A DNA stretch of 64,000 bases. It comes from Straminergon stramineum. Its lineage: Eukaryota; Streptophyta; Bryopsida; Hypnales; Calliergonaceae. The notes beneath the pieces were generated by a model that was not told where the DNA came from, did not search any database, and was given only the letters and a program-made list of their open reading frames with translations. The position numbers and the translations under genes are program-made. The stretch lies in contig OY987271.1 in the NCBI GenBank assembly GCA_963920665.1, positions 19,223,350-19,287,349 of the forward strand. Direction: 5' to 3'. Positions 36,617-48,425 of the stretch are shown one piece after another; the stretch's first letter is position 1, and every line of letters starts with the position of its first letter.

Positions 36617-37483
36617 TTAATCCCTCAAGTTCCCTAACTATGTTTTCACCAAAAAAAAGGTTTCCAAATTGTCATTTTTAGTACAAATACATAATTTTAG
36701 AACAAATAGCATGCAACCATAGGATCTTGCAATATGTTTGAGAAGATGTAGAAAAAATTTCAGAAATTTCCACCCCATTAATTGCAAGAAATTAGTATTT
36801 TGAATTGACGAAAATCTTTTTTTGGGCCCTACAAAAAACTTGGCAAGAGCACTTCACAAGGTCACATTTCCATGTTGGTGTTTCTTTCAAGTTGGCTACA
36901 TGAAATTGTACATCATATAGGAAAAAAATAGCTAGTAGAAAGAAATAGAGAATGATTCAAAATACTAAATTGTTAAGAATTTTGCTATGGAATTGTAAAA
37001 TGCCAATCCTAGTGGTTGAAATGTTGTAATAAAAAATCTACATCCCATGATTTTATTTTTTTCCAAAAATATTGAAAATTTTGTTAAGTAAAGGACTTCA
37101 AAGTTTATTTTAGAGTAGAGAATCCACAACTACCCGCAAACTAAAATTCTCATAAATTCCATCTCATAGATTAAAATGTAATAATTTAAAGTTTTCCACA
37201 TATGTATAACTCTTGAGAACCATTTCAAATTTTTGTTCTTGAAAAAAGTTCATTTTTCTTATTTGTTCAGATTGCCCGATAAATGAAAAAAAATACACAT
37301 CATACAATAATAACTTTTTAACCATGTAGTCAAAAGTTAAGAAAATTTTCAGGTCTAAAAGAAAAAAATTTGTTCGTGCCTTGTGTGAAAATTTCAAGGA
37401 AATAAATGAAAAATTTGATTTGCAGTGAGTTGCCCAAAATTGCTCTATTGCTCCAAAATGCAACTTGGTCCTTTAGGGGGTAA
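36617..37483 (-). mobile_element. Long TTAA element, reverse copy (867 bp)
   Basis: It begins TTAATCCCTCAAG and ends GGTCCTTTAGGGGGTAA (terminal TTAA changed to GTAA). It is colinear in reverse with 4092-5022. An internal deletion accounts for the shorter length. Confidence 0.75.
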
Positions 37484-37694
37484 AGTGAGTGCTTTTAGTT
37501 AATCAAACTTACGCACATGGGCACTCCACTTTGGGGAGAATTTAAAAAGAAATGTCTATAAGTTCTTAAAAAAATGTCTATATCTATATATTTTGACAAT
37601 TTTAGTTAATTGAAACCATACTAATCTTATGCTTGCACCATTGGATCTTCATGAAGTATAAAGAGAAGTACAAAATTGACTTCTCTTCAACATT

Positions 37695-38667
37695 TTAACT
37701 CCTAAAGGACAATTGTCTACCAAGTGGACAACTGGAAATTCAAATAAGTTATTATGAAGTCAACTTGGAGCAAATGAAAGTGAAATTATTATAAAAGATA
37801 CATATACTTGTAAGCTTCCCGAAAATATGATTCATTTTCCAATTGAGTGCCCAAGTCACAAGTTATGAGGCTTGAAAAGTTTACTATAGAAACAACTTGG
37901 GCAACATGCTAATAGAGAGGGCAAGTAGTCAAGCGAGTTGTTAAATTTTTTTCAACTTTAAACACTTATATGTTGCAATTTGTGAAGCTAAATGGTCTAA
38001 ATTTTTTTAGAAATTTTTTTAGTATTATGAAAAAATAATATATGCTTGAAAATGAAAAAAAATCCTATTTTTCACTCAATGAACTAAAAATGACAATTTT
38101 GAACAATTTCAAAACCATTAGTACAAATTCTACTGTAAATTCATGAGATTTTTTGAATTTTGAATTCTTTTAATTTATTAAGAGAAGGAAATATTGTTTT
38201 GACCTTTAGGATTTTGATTCTAACAACAAATGAATTCTCAAAAAGAAAATTGAAATCTTATTGATGTAGTGTTTTTTTTGGGACATCCATGCAGTGCTAG
38301 ATTTTTTTATATATGTTAGAAAACTTTATTATCTTTGAAAATTGGCTTACAACTAACCAACCTAAATAACTATCTGTTGGTCCCATTTTCCAAAGTTGGA
38401 TAATGCCTCATTTTCCACAAAGTTGAATCAAACTATGTTGACCTTGTTGGACAAGCCTAAAGTTTTTTTCTAACTTGAAATGTTACAATCTTGCAATCTT
38501 TGCAATCAAAAAGCCTAAAAAAAATTATCACATATTCCTAGGCAAGTCTAATACAAATTTGAGTAGCTAAAAAAACGTTTTCATGATTCAATTATATTCA
38601 ATGCATTAGAAAGTGATAGTTTGGGATCTTCTTTTGTCAAAAACACCCACAATCTTTTAAGGGTTAA
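37695..38667 (+). mobile_element. TTAA element, 973 bp, divergent
   Basis: The left end is TTAACTCCTAAAGGAC and the right end ATCTTTTAAGGGTTAA. It resembles the long family only loosely (GAAGTCAACTTGGAGCAAATGA on the left, TTGTCAAAAACACCC on the right). Coding capacity is nil. Confidence 0.6.
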
Positions 38668-39696
38668 AGTTTCTCTTTGAATCATTCGACATGAATGGAA
38701 TTTTAAGTGGATATGTGTCCAAAAGTCCTTTATTAAATATAGATGGGTGACAATCCGTAGACACTATTTCCTTATTATGAATGGAATAGTAAATATCCAA
38801 CTTCAAGTTTCTCCATAATACACATAAAACTTTGTTGCATGCAAGAAATGATATTAAGATTTTGAAAATGATGTGAATATTAGTGCACCCCAAAATAATT
38901 TCATTTTTATTCTAATCCAAGGAGTGTATTGTTTTTAATTCCTATGTGTAAGTGACCAAAACAAATTGTTTCTTTTACAATTGAAATTAATCATTATGAA
39001 AAACTTGTGACACCAAGGGGAATATTTAGTATTTCAAAATCTCTTAGTGAAGATAGATGTTCAAATTGTATATTCTTTTTTGTGACATTTCCAATAGACT
39101 ATAATGAATGCATATTTTAGAATTGAAACCACCATAACATTATTTCAATAACAATGGCAAGGTGTCTTTGAATTTTTTGCAAAGATAAGTGCTTTGTTCA
39201 CTAGTGTAACAAAATAATTGGTACTAAAGAGCATTGCAACTTGTGTTAGACCCTTCTTCATTGTAAATGCTTGTATGACATGCTCCTTTATTTTATGTGA
39301 GTCTTTCCTTCGTTTTAAAGGCTCGTGTAATACCGGTATTTCCCTTGATTTGTGTGAAACCTTCTTTTTCTATAAATGTTTGAAGGAAATGCTCGTTGAC
39401 TATACTAAACAATCATTCTTCAACTATTTATTTGTTTGTTAAATTCTCAAAGTCTGATAATTGCTAAATTTTTTACCTTTATTTTTTCTATTTATCAAAG
39501 TGTGAATTTTGCCTTTATAAATGATACAATTTGTTTCTAGACCTTTATAATTTTCTTAATTTTTCTTTTGTTGCAAATTTGTAAAGTTAAAATAAAATCA
39601 TTTATTTCATTTAAAAAAAATAAAAAGCATGCATGTACTTGATTGAAATTATTTTCTTTGTAAGATTTTTTGTAGACATTTTCAACTTGTCATGTA
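38668..39696. other. AT-rich intergenic DNA, nothing recognised
   Basis: Frames of 70-78 codons at 38657-38893 and 39218-39442 have no recognisable domain. Confidence 0.4.
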
Positions 39697-39706
39697 GTAG
39701 GCAAGT

Positions 39707-39962
39707 CAACAGTTCTAGTATGTGAGCCCAAGAATGCAAGCTTGTGAGTATTGAGCCTACATCATAGGTACTTATAATATAAATACTACACACTATAGAA
39801 GCTATATGTATCATAAACACCTATAACATAGGTATTTGTAACATATATACCCAATATCATAGACGGTTTCTATGGTATATACACTTGTAACATAGGTGTG
39901 TAGTATTATAGGCTCATGGGCTCATGGACTCACACTCCTATACTCTCATAATAGCAACCCTT
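39707..39962. mobile_element. Element with 10 bp duplication and internal repeats, copy 2
   Basis: It is flanked by GTAGGCAAGT at 39697-39706 and 39963-39972 (10/10). Its left end has TTCTAGTATGTGAGCCC and its right end GACTCAC...CTCATAATAGCAACCC. The interior repeats ATAACATAGGTATTTGTAACATA-type units. Shared end and interior character place it with 29729-30111. Mutator-like by duplication length. Confidence 0.6.
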
Positions 39963-40027
39963 GTAGGCAAGTTAATCTATCCCTTCTTATACAAATTAGA
40001 TGTTCAATTTAATCATAATTTATTACC

Positions 40028-40385
40028 TTCAAACTAAAAGTCTTCATAACTTTCACATCATTAATCAAAATTGAATGATTCAAAAGTTTTCCGCATACAT
40101 GTAAATCTAGAAAAACAATTTCAATTTTTTATTTCTTAAAGAAGTGATTCTTTGAGAAATTTTTTGACTTGTCCAAGTTGACTACTAAGGAATGAATATT
40201 GTGTATCTAACAATAACTTTTTAACCATGTAGTCAAAAGTTATGAAAATTTTCACACCCTACAAATACTCCTCCATTACATGTTATGTGAAAATTTGAAA
40301 TAAAAGAAAATAAAAAATCTATTCATAATGAGCTACCCCAAATCACTATGTTGCCAAAAACATTGTTTGGATCTTTAGGGGCCAA
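40028..40385 (-). mobile_element. Fragment of a long TTAA element
   Basis: It follows the right half of 54234-55167 (CATAACTTTCA, AATCTAGAAAA.CAATTTCAA, AATAACTTTTTAACCATG.AGTC, then TTGCCAAAAAC) and ends GGATCTTTAGGGGCCAA. The terminal tetranucleotide has decayed and the left part is missing. Confidence 0.6.
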
Positions 40386-41328
40386 GGAATGGGGGAAGTT
40401 GGAACACACTCAAAGTTGGAGGATCCATTATATTCTTTGAGATTCTATGATAACATTTATTTTAACCACATATGACAAAATTGGAAAATTTTGAATTCAT
40501 ACCTAGGATTAAAGACCCCAAATTAGAAATAGTGACGAACAAAATTGAGTATAAATTTGAAACGGTTTCATTCAAACAACCATATGGTAAGCATCAATGG
40601 ACGAAGTCCAAAAGTACATGCATGAGAGTTGTAGTGTGTGATATACTACAAATTACCATAGAAGTTTGAAGAAAAAATTAGTTGTAATTTGAAAGAAAAT
40701 TAATTTCAAAATTAGCTATGCCTAAGACTTAGTTTTGTTCACCATGATTTGGAACTACTTTACCTTTTGTCAATTTTTTCTTAAAACTCCAAATTTTTTT
40801 GGGGCCCATAGGCATGTTATTATACATCATTTCAAATTGTTGTACTCAAAAATCAAAGGGAATTGACATTTCTAGAATCAAAGATATCAATAGTTTAACA
40901 AACATGCAAATGTTGTTGGTTCTCACAATATTTGATTAATTTTTTTGGAATTGAGAGCATGATACAGCATTAGCCATTGTAGAAAGAGTAAAGGTTGTAA
41001 TATAGACCATGGTTACATTTGAATGCCCTTGCATTTGAAATATTTGTTGAATTGGACAATGCATTTATTTATATTTTACACATGTATAATATGTTTTTGT
41101 GTTCAATTTTTTGTCCCAAAACCAGAGTTCTTGATGTACATATATGATCCAACAAACCCCAAAATAAATAAATTGCCATTGTCAATATTTATAGTATAGT
41201 GATTTTATTATAGGGGTGCACAATGGACATTGGGGCTTTGCCTATTGCTCCAAGGCCCGCAACAACCACTCTAGCATGTCATTGCAAGACGTGCATGCCT
41301 AAGTGGTACTTCTTGTTTAGAGTGAGAT
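40386..41328. other. AT-rich intergenic DNA, nothing recognised
   Basis: A 65-codon frame at 40472-40669 has no recognisable features. Confidence 0.4.
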
Positions 41329-42265
41329 TTAACCCTTAAAGTCCCAAACAATGTTTTTTGGCATTATAGATATTTTGGATAGCTCACTATGAGCAAGAAT
41401 TTTCAATTTTTTTTCTTTGAAATTTTCATGCAACATGTGGTCGAGGAGTATCTTTAAGGCCCAACAATTTTCATGACTTTTGACAACATGGTTTTAAAAG
41501 TTATTGTATAATATATAGTTTCTTTCCCAACTTGGGTAGATTAGGCAAATAAGGAAAAATCACTTATTTCATAAATAAAAATTTGAAATTGGTTTTCTAG
41601 ATTTATATATACATAGAAAATTTTGAATCATTCTATTTTGATTAATGAGATGAAAGTTCTGAGGAGTTTTAGTTTGCGGGTAGTTATGGATTATCTACTC
41701 TAAAATAAACTTTGAAATCCTTTGTTTAACACAATTTTCAATATTTATTGAAAAAAAATAAAATCATAGGATGTAGATTGTTTATTACAACATTACAACC
41801 ATTGGGATTGTTATTTTACAATTCCATAACAAAATTCTTAACAATTTAGTATTTTCAATCAATCTCTACTTCTTTATACTTACTATTTTTTTCCTATATG
41901 TTGTACAATTTCAAATGATTTGAATTTTTTGAAGCATGTATTCAACTTGCCTTGAAGAATGAATCCAAAGACGCACATCCATTTTGGACATCTTTTCATA
42001 CAAATGTGACCTTGTGAAGAGTAGCTGTTCATTTTTTCATAGGGACAAAAAAGGCTTTTTTGTCAATTCAAGTACTAATATCTTACAATCTACATACTTG
42101 AAGTTTCGGAAAAAAAACTCACATGTTCTAAAACTAGATTACTACAAGATCCTATAGTTATAAGTGTCAAAAACTGGTTTCTTTCTAAAATTTGGTTCCT
42201 ATACTAGAAATGACATTTTTGGAGCATTTTTGGTGAAAACATAGTCAAAAACCTATAGGGGTTAA
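41329..42265 (+). mobile_element. Long TTAA element, complete copy (937 bp)
   Basis: It begins TTAACCCTTAAAGTCCCAAAC and ends ACCTATAGGGGTTAA, with exact TTAA at both borders. It is colinear with 4092-5022. Confidence 0.8.
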
Positions 42266-43036
42266 GTTAAGATACATATGCCCCTTTCCTTCATAGCATC
42301 ACCACTAGGCCTTGCCTACGCTACCCTAGGCTTGCCATATTGGTCCTTAAGAAAACCGCTCCACACTAATAGCTTGTCATTGTAGAAGTTGTGCCACTCC
42401 TCCAATGACTTTCACATTTGCTTGGCAAGAGAGGGCCTTTTTAGCAAGGGCACTTTTACACTCACACCAACTTGGTCTACTTTGAATATGGCCTTAGTAG
42501 AAGACATGGAGGCCAATGAGAGGTGTGAGAAGAAGAAGAAGAACTTTAGTGAGGAGTTCAAGGGGTGGTTGGTGTAGAGCATCGGGTCTTAAGTGTACCG
42601 CCACATCTCATGTGGTAGTAAGTTAGACTAAGCCAATTCCATTCATTGCCCAATTCTGTCCAAAAAATTGTCCTAATTTGCCTAGAAAAATATCCAAATC
42701 CGTTAATTTTTTAACAAAATTAGTGCATTAAAAATACCAAAATGGAATATCGTGTTAGTGTTTCATTGGTGAACATTTAAGTGCCATTAGACTTAGGGAA
42801 AGGCAATTATGGGTTGTTTATGGGATGTTTATGACTCCACTTTGTAGGCAATTTTGTAATTTAGAGCAAACTACTTTAGAAATTTACAAAATTTACAATT
42901 TTTCTTAGAAAACCATAATTCCACTTGGTTTTGATTTGTGAAACAAGCGCTCACCTCTAAAAACATATATGCCCCTTTTGGAATTGTCCCTAAGGTATTC
43001 AAATTCCAAATTAGGGTAGTAATAGGCTTTTCTACC
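42266..43036. other. Intergenic DNA with a possible decayed coding scrap
   Basis: At 42389-42577 a 62-codon frame ends in a lysine/glutamate-rich stretch. The local sequence looks less AT-rich than its surroundings, but nothing identifies a family. Confidence 0.3.
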
Positions 43037-43787
43037 TTAACCTTTAAAGTCCCAAGGTCTTTTTTACCATCAAAGACCCTTCAAAATTTCCATTTCTATA
43101 GCAAAGAGCAAAAACTTTAAGAAATGTTCTTTTTCCTCATATTTAACACTAGGATCTTATACTAGACTAGTATAAGAATTCTTGGAAGAAATTTCAAAAA
43201 CTTTGCCAACGTAGATTGCAAGATTTTTGCATTTAAAGTGAAGAAAAGAAGTTTTTTAACACCATGCTCCACCTAGATTTTTGGACTTGAACCTTTTTAA
43301 TTAAAAATTTTTGCATCATTGATTTTGATTTTCTAATTTTTTATGTTGAAGAATTCAGGTGAGAATCTAGAGGAAAAAATTCAACAAAAAAAGACTTCAT
43401 TTTCACTCCTTGAAAAATTGTTAAGTAGACATATGTTAAAGATTGAAGGGAAAACTAAATTGTTAATAACTCTAAGGTGGAATTGAAACATGGCAATCCC
43501 AATGGTGAGATTGCTGTAACAAGCAAAATTAACCTTGTCAAACATTTATTTTTGGAAAATTGTAAAAATTGCATCCAAAAATGAATTCTATTAGTAATTT
43601 TTTCAAGAAGATGTTTAGATTGCCTGAAAAACAAGATTGTCTATAACTTTCTCATTACTAGTCCAAACAAAATGATTGAAAGCTCCAAATGTAGACAAAA
43701 AAAATGAAATATTTGAAAAATTCAAAAAAAGAATCAATTTTTTGTGATATTTTTTGGGTTGCCCCTCAAGTTGCTTTGGGGACTTAA
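43037..43787 (-). mobile_element. TTAA element, 751 bp, shares its right TTAA with the next
   Basis: It begins TTAACCTTTAAAGTCCC. Its right border is the TTAA at 43784-43787 (GGGGACTTAA). The interior 43320-43700 is the reverse of 3660-4010. The right terminus is imperfect. Confidence 0.55.
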
Positions 43788-44165
43788 CCCCTAAAGCCCA
43801 GAGGCATATTTCAGGTAGAAATTGTGAAAAATTGCCACTTTATAGGACAATGAGGATTTTTTTTTAAAGAAGCTTTTATCCAAAATTCAATTGTACAAAT
43901 TTGTACTAGACTATTGTGGGAATGTGTGGAAAAAAATTCAAAAACTTTGATTGCACAGTTTGAAAGATTATAACATTTGAAGTTAGAAGAAAAAGTGTTT
44001 TTTTCAACCTTACCTAATAGGGTGAGCAACCTTTAATTCCTCCAGAAGTGAGATTTTCACACTTCACATGATATGTTTTTTTGACATTCGCATCTAGTAT
44101 CATGTACTTAACATACTTGCCAAATTTCAGAAGCAGAGGAGAAATTTTGCACATGCTTCCCCAAG
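43784..44165 (+). mobile_element. TTAA element, left part only
   Basis: It begins TTAACCCCTAAAGCCCAG directly at the TTAA that ends 43037-43787. It matches 28045-28390 up to about 44140 and then becomes unrelated, so the right half appears lost. Confidence 0.55.
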
Positions 44166-44317
44166 CTCCCCAAGCTTGGGGGACTCTTAGCATATGCAAA
44201 AACCCTTGCCACTTCTTGGTGTTGTGGTGGAATACAATGAAACTGGTGGGAATGCTCTCATCACAATGCACAGGATGCTTGCCCCTGCATGCATGTGTTG
44301 CATGAAACTAGCTAAGT

Positions 44318-45290
44318 TTAACCCTTCACCACTGAAGGGGACGAAAAGTGTCCTCAGGTCAAATTCAAAGTCATGTAACTTTTGCATCAAATGTCCGAAT
44401 CCAATAAAAACTTGTTGGAAAAATTGAGCTCTCTCTTCTAGTTTGTGTGGTAAAATTTTCAGATCAATCCAAGCTGTACTGAATTTCTGGAAGCCAATCA
44501 AAGTTCACAAGTTCAATTCAAGTTCACCAAATTGCATTTGATGGCTGCAACTTTGGGGGCTTGTATTTCCTTCATCCAATGTTAGTTTTCAATAAAATTT
44601 GTTGGATTGTGTTCCCCTTGAAGTCCAATTATTGTGGTAGAATTTTCATGCCAATTCAAGTTGTTTTGAATGTTTGGGAGCAATTCAAAGTTCAAAATCC
44701 CGACATTTTTGAATTAGAGTGAACGTCGGCGGCTTGTTTCTTCTTCATACAATGTTTGTTTCCAATAAAAAAATTTGGAAAAGTTGTGTATACTTGTCTA
44801 GTTTGTGTGTCCAAAATTTTATATCCCTCTAAGAAGTTATGAGTGACTCAAAAGCATTTTAGTAGTAGGAGGTTCAGTTTTTGATGTGTTTTTTTGCAAC
44901 TTTTCTTGTTGGTTTTCGATATTTCAAAGCCATTTTGCAGACACAATGTGTCAATTAAATGATTTTTTTTTCCATCAATGTGTTTTTATGCTGATTGTGA
45001 ATCACTTATTAGTATAAAGTTTCTTCATTTGAGTAGATTTAGAAAGTGAATTTCGCCTCCAAATGTGTTTCTGGGGAAAATTTCAGCATCCTTTTTCAAC
45101 ACTAAAACATTATAATCCTTCAATCTATGCAGTCAAATGACACCAAATTTGTTGCACACCATCTACAACAAGTACACTACAATATCGTATGGTTGAGATC
45201 TCTATAACTTATTAAAATTTATATCTATAACACACTTCGAAAGGAATGTTGTTTTTGAACTTGTTCAAGCCTTCGGTGGTGAGGGGTTAA
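44318..45290. mobile_element. TTAA element with 21 bp inverted repeats and internal tandem repeats
   Basis: The left end TTAACCCTTCACCACTGAAG and the reverse complement of the right end TTAACCCCTCACCACCGAAG differ at two positions. It is 973 bp with TTAA at both borders. The interior holds three related units of about 170-190 bp, starting near 44400, 44590 and 44762, each with CCAATAAAA..TTGG followed by GTGTGG.(A)AAATTTTCA(G/T)-like text. No coding frame. Confidence 0.85.
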
Positions 45291-45294
45291 GCAC

Positions 45295-46110
45295 ATCATA
45301 ACTTGATGGCTCCTCTGTCCCATCCGCCCATCCATCTGGCTATTTCACCACACAATCCCAATTCTTAGATTAATGTGACATGCCCTGAATGAGATCTTTC
45401 AAGATATTATTAGACTCGGGCAACCACAACTAAGTTATATTGGTCTATTGGACGCTAACTTAGGTTACCTCCTCTCAAAAGATTGCTCCTCACGGTGGTG
45501 GTGGGACATCCCTTAAAAACTTGTACCCCCCCCCCCCAATTTAAAAAAAATAAAAAAAATAGAAATTATAATAGACTGAGGATCATTTTTTAATTTATTT
45601 TTATTTTTTCTTGAAACACATGGAAGACTGAGGATCGTTTCACTGCATTTGTTTCAAAAAAACAGCACCAAAACCACCCAATAGAAGTTGGTCTTGGTAT
45701 TGGTGACGAGTCAACTTTCTTGGGGATATTGATTGATCAGGTTGGTAGGACCAAGAATGTTATTGAAGGAAGTGGATGGATCCGGCCCCAGCCGCAGCAA
45801 CTTACCTTACCTTAGATGGCTTATCTGAAACCCAATCTCTCATGCTTTGGGACTTGGGAGCTTTGTTGGTTTCATACGGAAGAAGAAACGCCCTCCCCCA
45901 AATACCCCTCGTTTGCAGTATTTTAGGTAGAATTAGCTAGTGTGCGTGTCCTTGCCTTAGAGGGGAAATTCGCCTGGCATCGTCCTGGCAGTCCCATCTC
46001 AGGGGGCTTGGATTGGGGCCATTATCTGCCATGAAAGATCCAAAAATGATTAATTATGCAGGAAGGAAGACCACAGCCAGGCCAGGACTTCACTTGGTGC
46101 AGTTGTGGAC
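45295..46110. other. GC-richer island
   Basis: It has CTTACCTTACCTTAG at about 45802, a 12-C run at 45526 and one micro-retroposon. No gene is recognisable. Confidence 0.4.
45585..45624 (-). mobile_element. Micro-retroposon, 40 bp, type B 3' end
   Basis: The duplication AGACTGAGGATC at 45573-45584 and 45625-45636 (12/12) flanks an insert reading, on the minus strand, TCCATGTGTTTCAAG then an A-rich tail. Confidence 0.8.
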
Positions 46111-46374
46111 ATTGGCTTGAAATTTACTTTTGGTTTGGTGGCACAGATGCCCATGAAAGAAAAAAAGAAAAGAAAAATTGAAATTCCTTTACTTGTGTAA
46201 AAAAACACCCCCAAAACAAACACCTGACCAACACAATGTAAGAAGTTTTGCTACAATAACCGGCATGGCCACAGAAATTGTACACGTGATGACAACTAAA
46301 GGTGTATGTAGATGGTATCTAGGTGGTAGTACTTAGCATAGCGGTCTTTAGAATGTCAAATTCTTTTGAACTCA

Positions 46375-46525
46375 TTAACCCTTAAAGGACGAGAAGGTCG
46401 AAAAGTGATCCACATAAGACTTCATTGTTCTCTCTAAAAGCAAAGAATGCATCTAGTGGTCTAATAATTGGAACAAGTTTTGGTGACTATCTTGGTCATG
46501 GTTGGTTGTGTCCTTCAAGAATTAA
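46375..46525 (+). mobile_element. TTAA MITE, ~150 bp subfamily
   Basis: It begins TTAACCCTTAAAGGAC. The reverse complement of its right end is TTAATTCTTGAAGGAC. 151 bp. The interior matches 350-455. Confidence 0.65.
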
Positions 46526-46557
46526 GGATTGAGGCCTTTTCTTCCATCAAGAATACT

Positions 46558-46788
46558 TTAACCCTAGAAGGGCCTGAAAGCCTTTTGCGGCTCTATAATA
46601 TATTATGTGTTTGGTGGTATTTGATTAAGAAAACATTGACCAAATATTTTTTAGTACAAGGTAAATTAATGATCATGATAGTAAATAAATAAAAATATAA
46701 CATAATTCATCTATTGAACCCCAATTGAAGAGTTATAAAGCTAAATACAGGTCATATAAAGGGACCCCAAGGGCCTTTCAAAGGTTAA
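46558..46788 (+). mobile_element. TTAA MITE, 230 bp family 2, copy 1
   Basis: The left end TTAACCCTAGAAGGGCCTGA pairs with the right end (complement TTAACCTTTGAAAGGCCCTT) as an imperfect inverted repeat. 231 bp with TTAA at both borders. The chance frame 46468-46692 runs across its left border and is not a gene. Confidence 0.8.
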
Positions 46789-46817
46789 ATTGTTATATCT
46801 AAAACTAAATGTAAAAT

Positions 46818-46848
<31 letters not shown>

Positions 46849-47525
46849 ATCTAACTGTAGGATCTTGCACTTGACATGATTCAAATTTCTTTGGTGAACC
46901 CTTTATACATCATATTTGATTTTTTTAAATGAGCCTAGAGTGAATTTTTCCACAAGGCACAAAACATTAATACTAATATACAATATTCTTCAAGTGTGAT
47001 GCATAATAATCAACATTGTTTGTTTCGTATAGTCTTCGCCATATCTTTTATGGACTAGGTGAGGGCAAATGATGTGTAACAATAAAATTCATGGATTTGC
47101 CTACTCAATACAAACTTACAACCAACAGTATAAAATATATCCTAGAAATAGTTTCAACCAAAAGCAATGATATATTTTGATGCAAACAAATAAATCAAAT
47201 TGTCTTTCAGCACTTGCATTAGAATCCTCTTTAAGTTTATTATTTTTAATTATTATAAATAGAAGGTGATTAATTGGAGGCACACAATTATAGTGACATT
47301 TGTCTTCATATTAAACCTAATCTTATCATCCAATGACACACAACATTTTCCAATTTGGATCAATATTGTACCTCCTACATGTTCGAGAAGCTACAAATTG
47401 ATCTAGTATTCTACTTGTATGGTGCCATATTTGTACGTGATAGAGGTTCAATGCCAAAATGGCATCCGAATAAAAGATGCTAATTATTAAGTTATCCACC
47501 AAACAATGTATACCTTGCCATATGT
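46789..47525. other. AT-rich intergenic DNA, nothing recognised
   Basis: A (TTTTTA)n-like run lies at about 46818-46845. Otherwise featureless. Confidence 0.4.
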
Positions 47526-47757
47526 TTAATCCTAGAAAGGCCTGAAAGACCTTTGTGGTTGTATAGTATGTTATTTATTTGGTGGTATTTGATCAAAAAA
47601 ACATTGACCAAATATTTTTTTAGTACAAAGTAAATTCATAATCATGATAGTACATAAATAAAAATGTATCATGATTCACATATTAAACCACAATTGAAGA
47701 GTTATAAAGCAAAATACGAGTGGTATAGAGGGACCCCAAGGGCCTTTCAAGGGTTAA
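47526..47757 (+). mobile_element. TTAA MITE, 230 bp family 2, copy 2
   Basis: It begins TTAATCCTAGAAAGGCCTGA and ends CCAAGGGCCTTTCAAGGGTTAA. It is colinear over its full length with 46558-46788, sharing GGTGGTATTTGAT, ACATTGACCAAATATTTTTT and TTGAAGAGTTATAAAGC. Confidence 0.8.
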
Positions 47758-48425
47758 AACATAATTCACATTCTAGATGCTATATACCCTACATGAAGAT
47801 CAGATTTGACACAAATGAAGTCATTTTTGAAAAGAAGTGCCACATGTCATCTTGTGAATGGTGTGAGGTGACATGGACTTGGAAATTGGATTGCCACGAA
47901 TCAGACCTTCACATACCGTACACCATTCCCCATAGCCGTTGTGAGGGTAAAAAAAACGTGTTCCCTGGCCAATTGAGTGAATGCCCCACTGCATTTGAAT
48001 GCGAAAGTCTGATCTATTGACCCACTAATTCATTGAAGTACGCAGTACTATTGTCATGAAATGAGGCTAGGTTCAAAGACCCAGGTGGCATATATACTGG
48101 AAACTAAGGTACACTTGTATAATCTATGAGTGAAAACCTGACCGCACTAAGTTAAATACTGCTCGCCAAAAACAACAAAACAAAGGGGATGCTTGACTGG
48201 CCACCAGTCACCATGCAGAAGTTGAAAACTTTTGTTTTATTTGCCAACTTTTTATAGTACGTGATTTACGTACGCTGACCTTAAAGTATGTCCTCCTCCT
48301 CCTTGCCACTGCACCTAAGTTAATTGGTGGACCAATGTCCATGTGTGATGTGATGTGGAGTCTCATGATTTGGAAGACCGACAAATTTTGAAATCGGAGT
48401 TGCTTCGGTAGAGTTTTCATGATGT
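47758..48425. other. Intergenic DNA with a dispersed repeat copy
   Basis: 47820-47930 repeats 32201-32330. The 118-codon frame at 47664-48020 begins inside the preceding MITE and spans the repeat, so it is not credible as a gene. Confidence 0.4.

Noticed and set aside
38270..38305. ATGTAGTG...ATGCAGTG around a T-run as another micro-retroposon
   Set aside because: The direct repeat is eight bases with a mismatch and the insert does not match type A or B.
42389..42577. 62-codon frame with a Lys/Glu-rich end, possible gene fragment
   Set aside because: Nothing identifies a family and there is no continuation in any phase.
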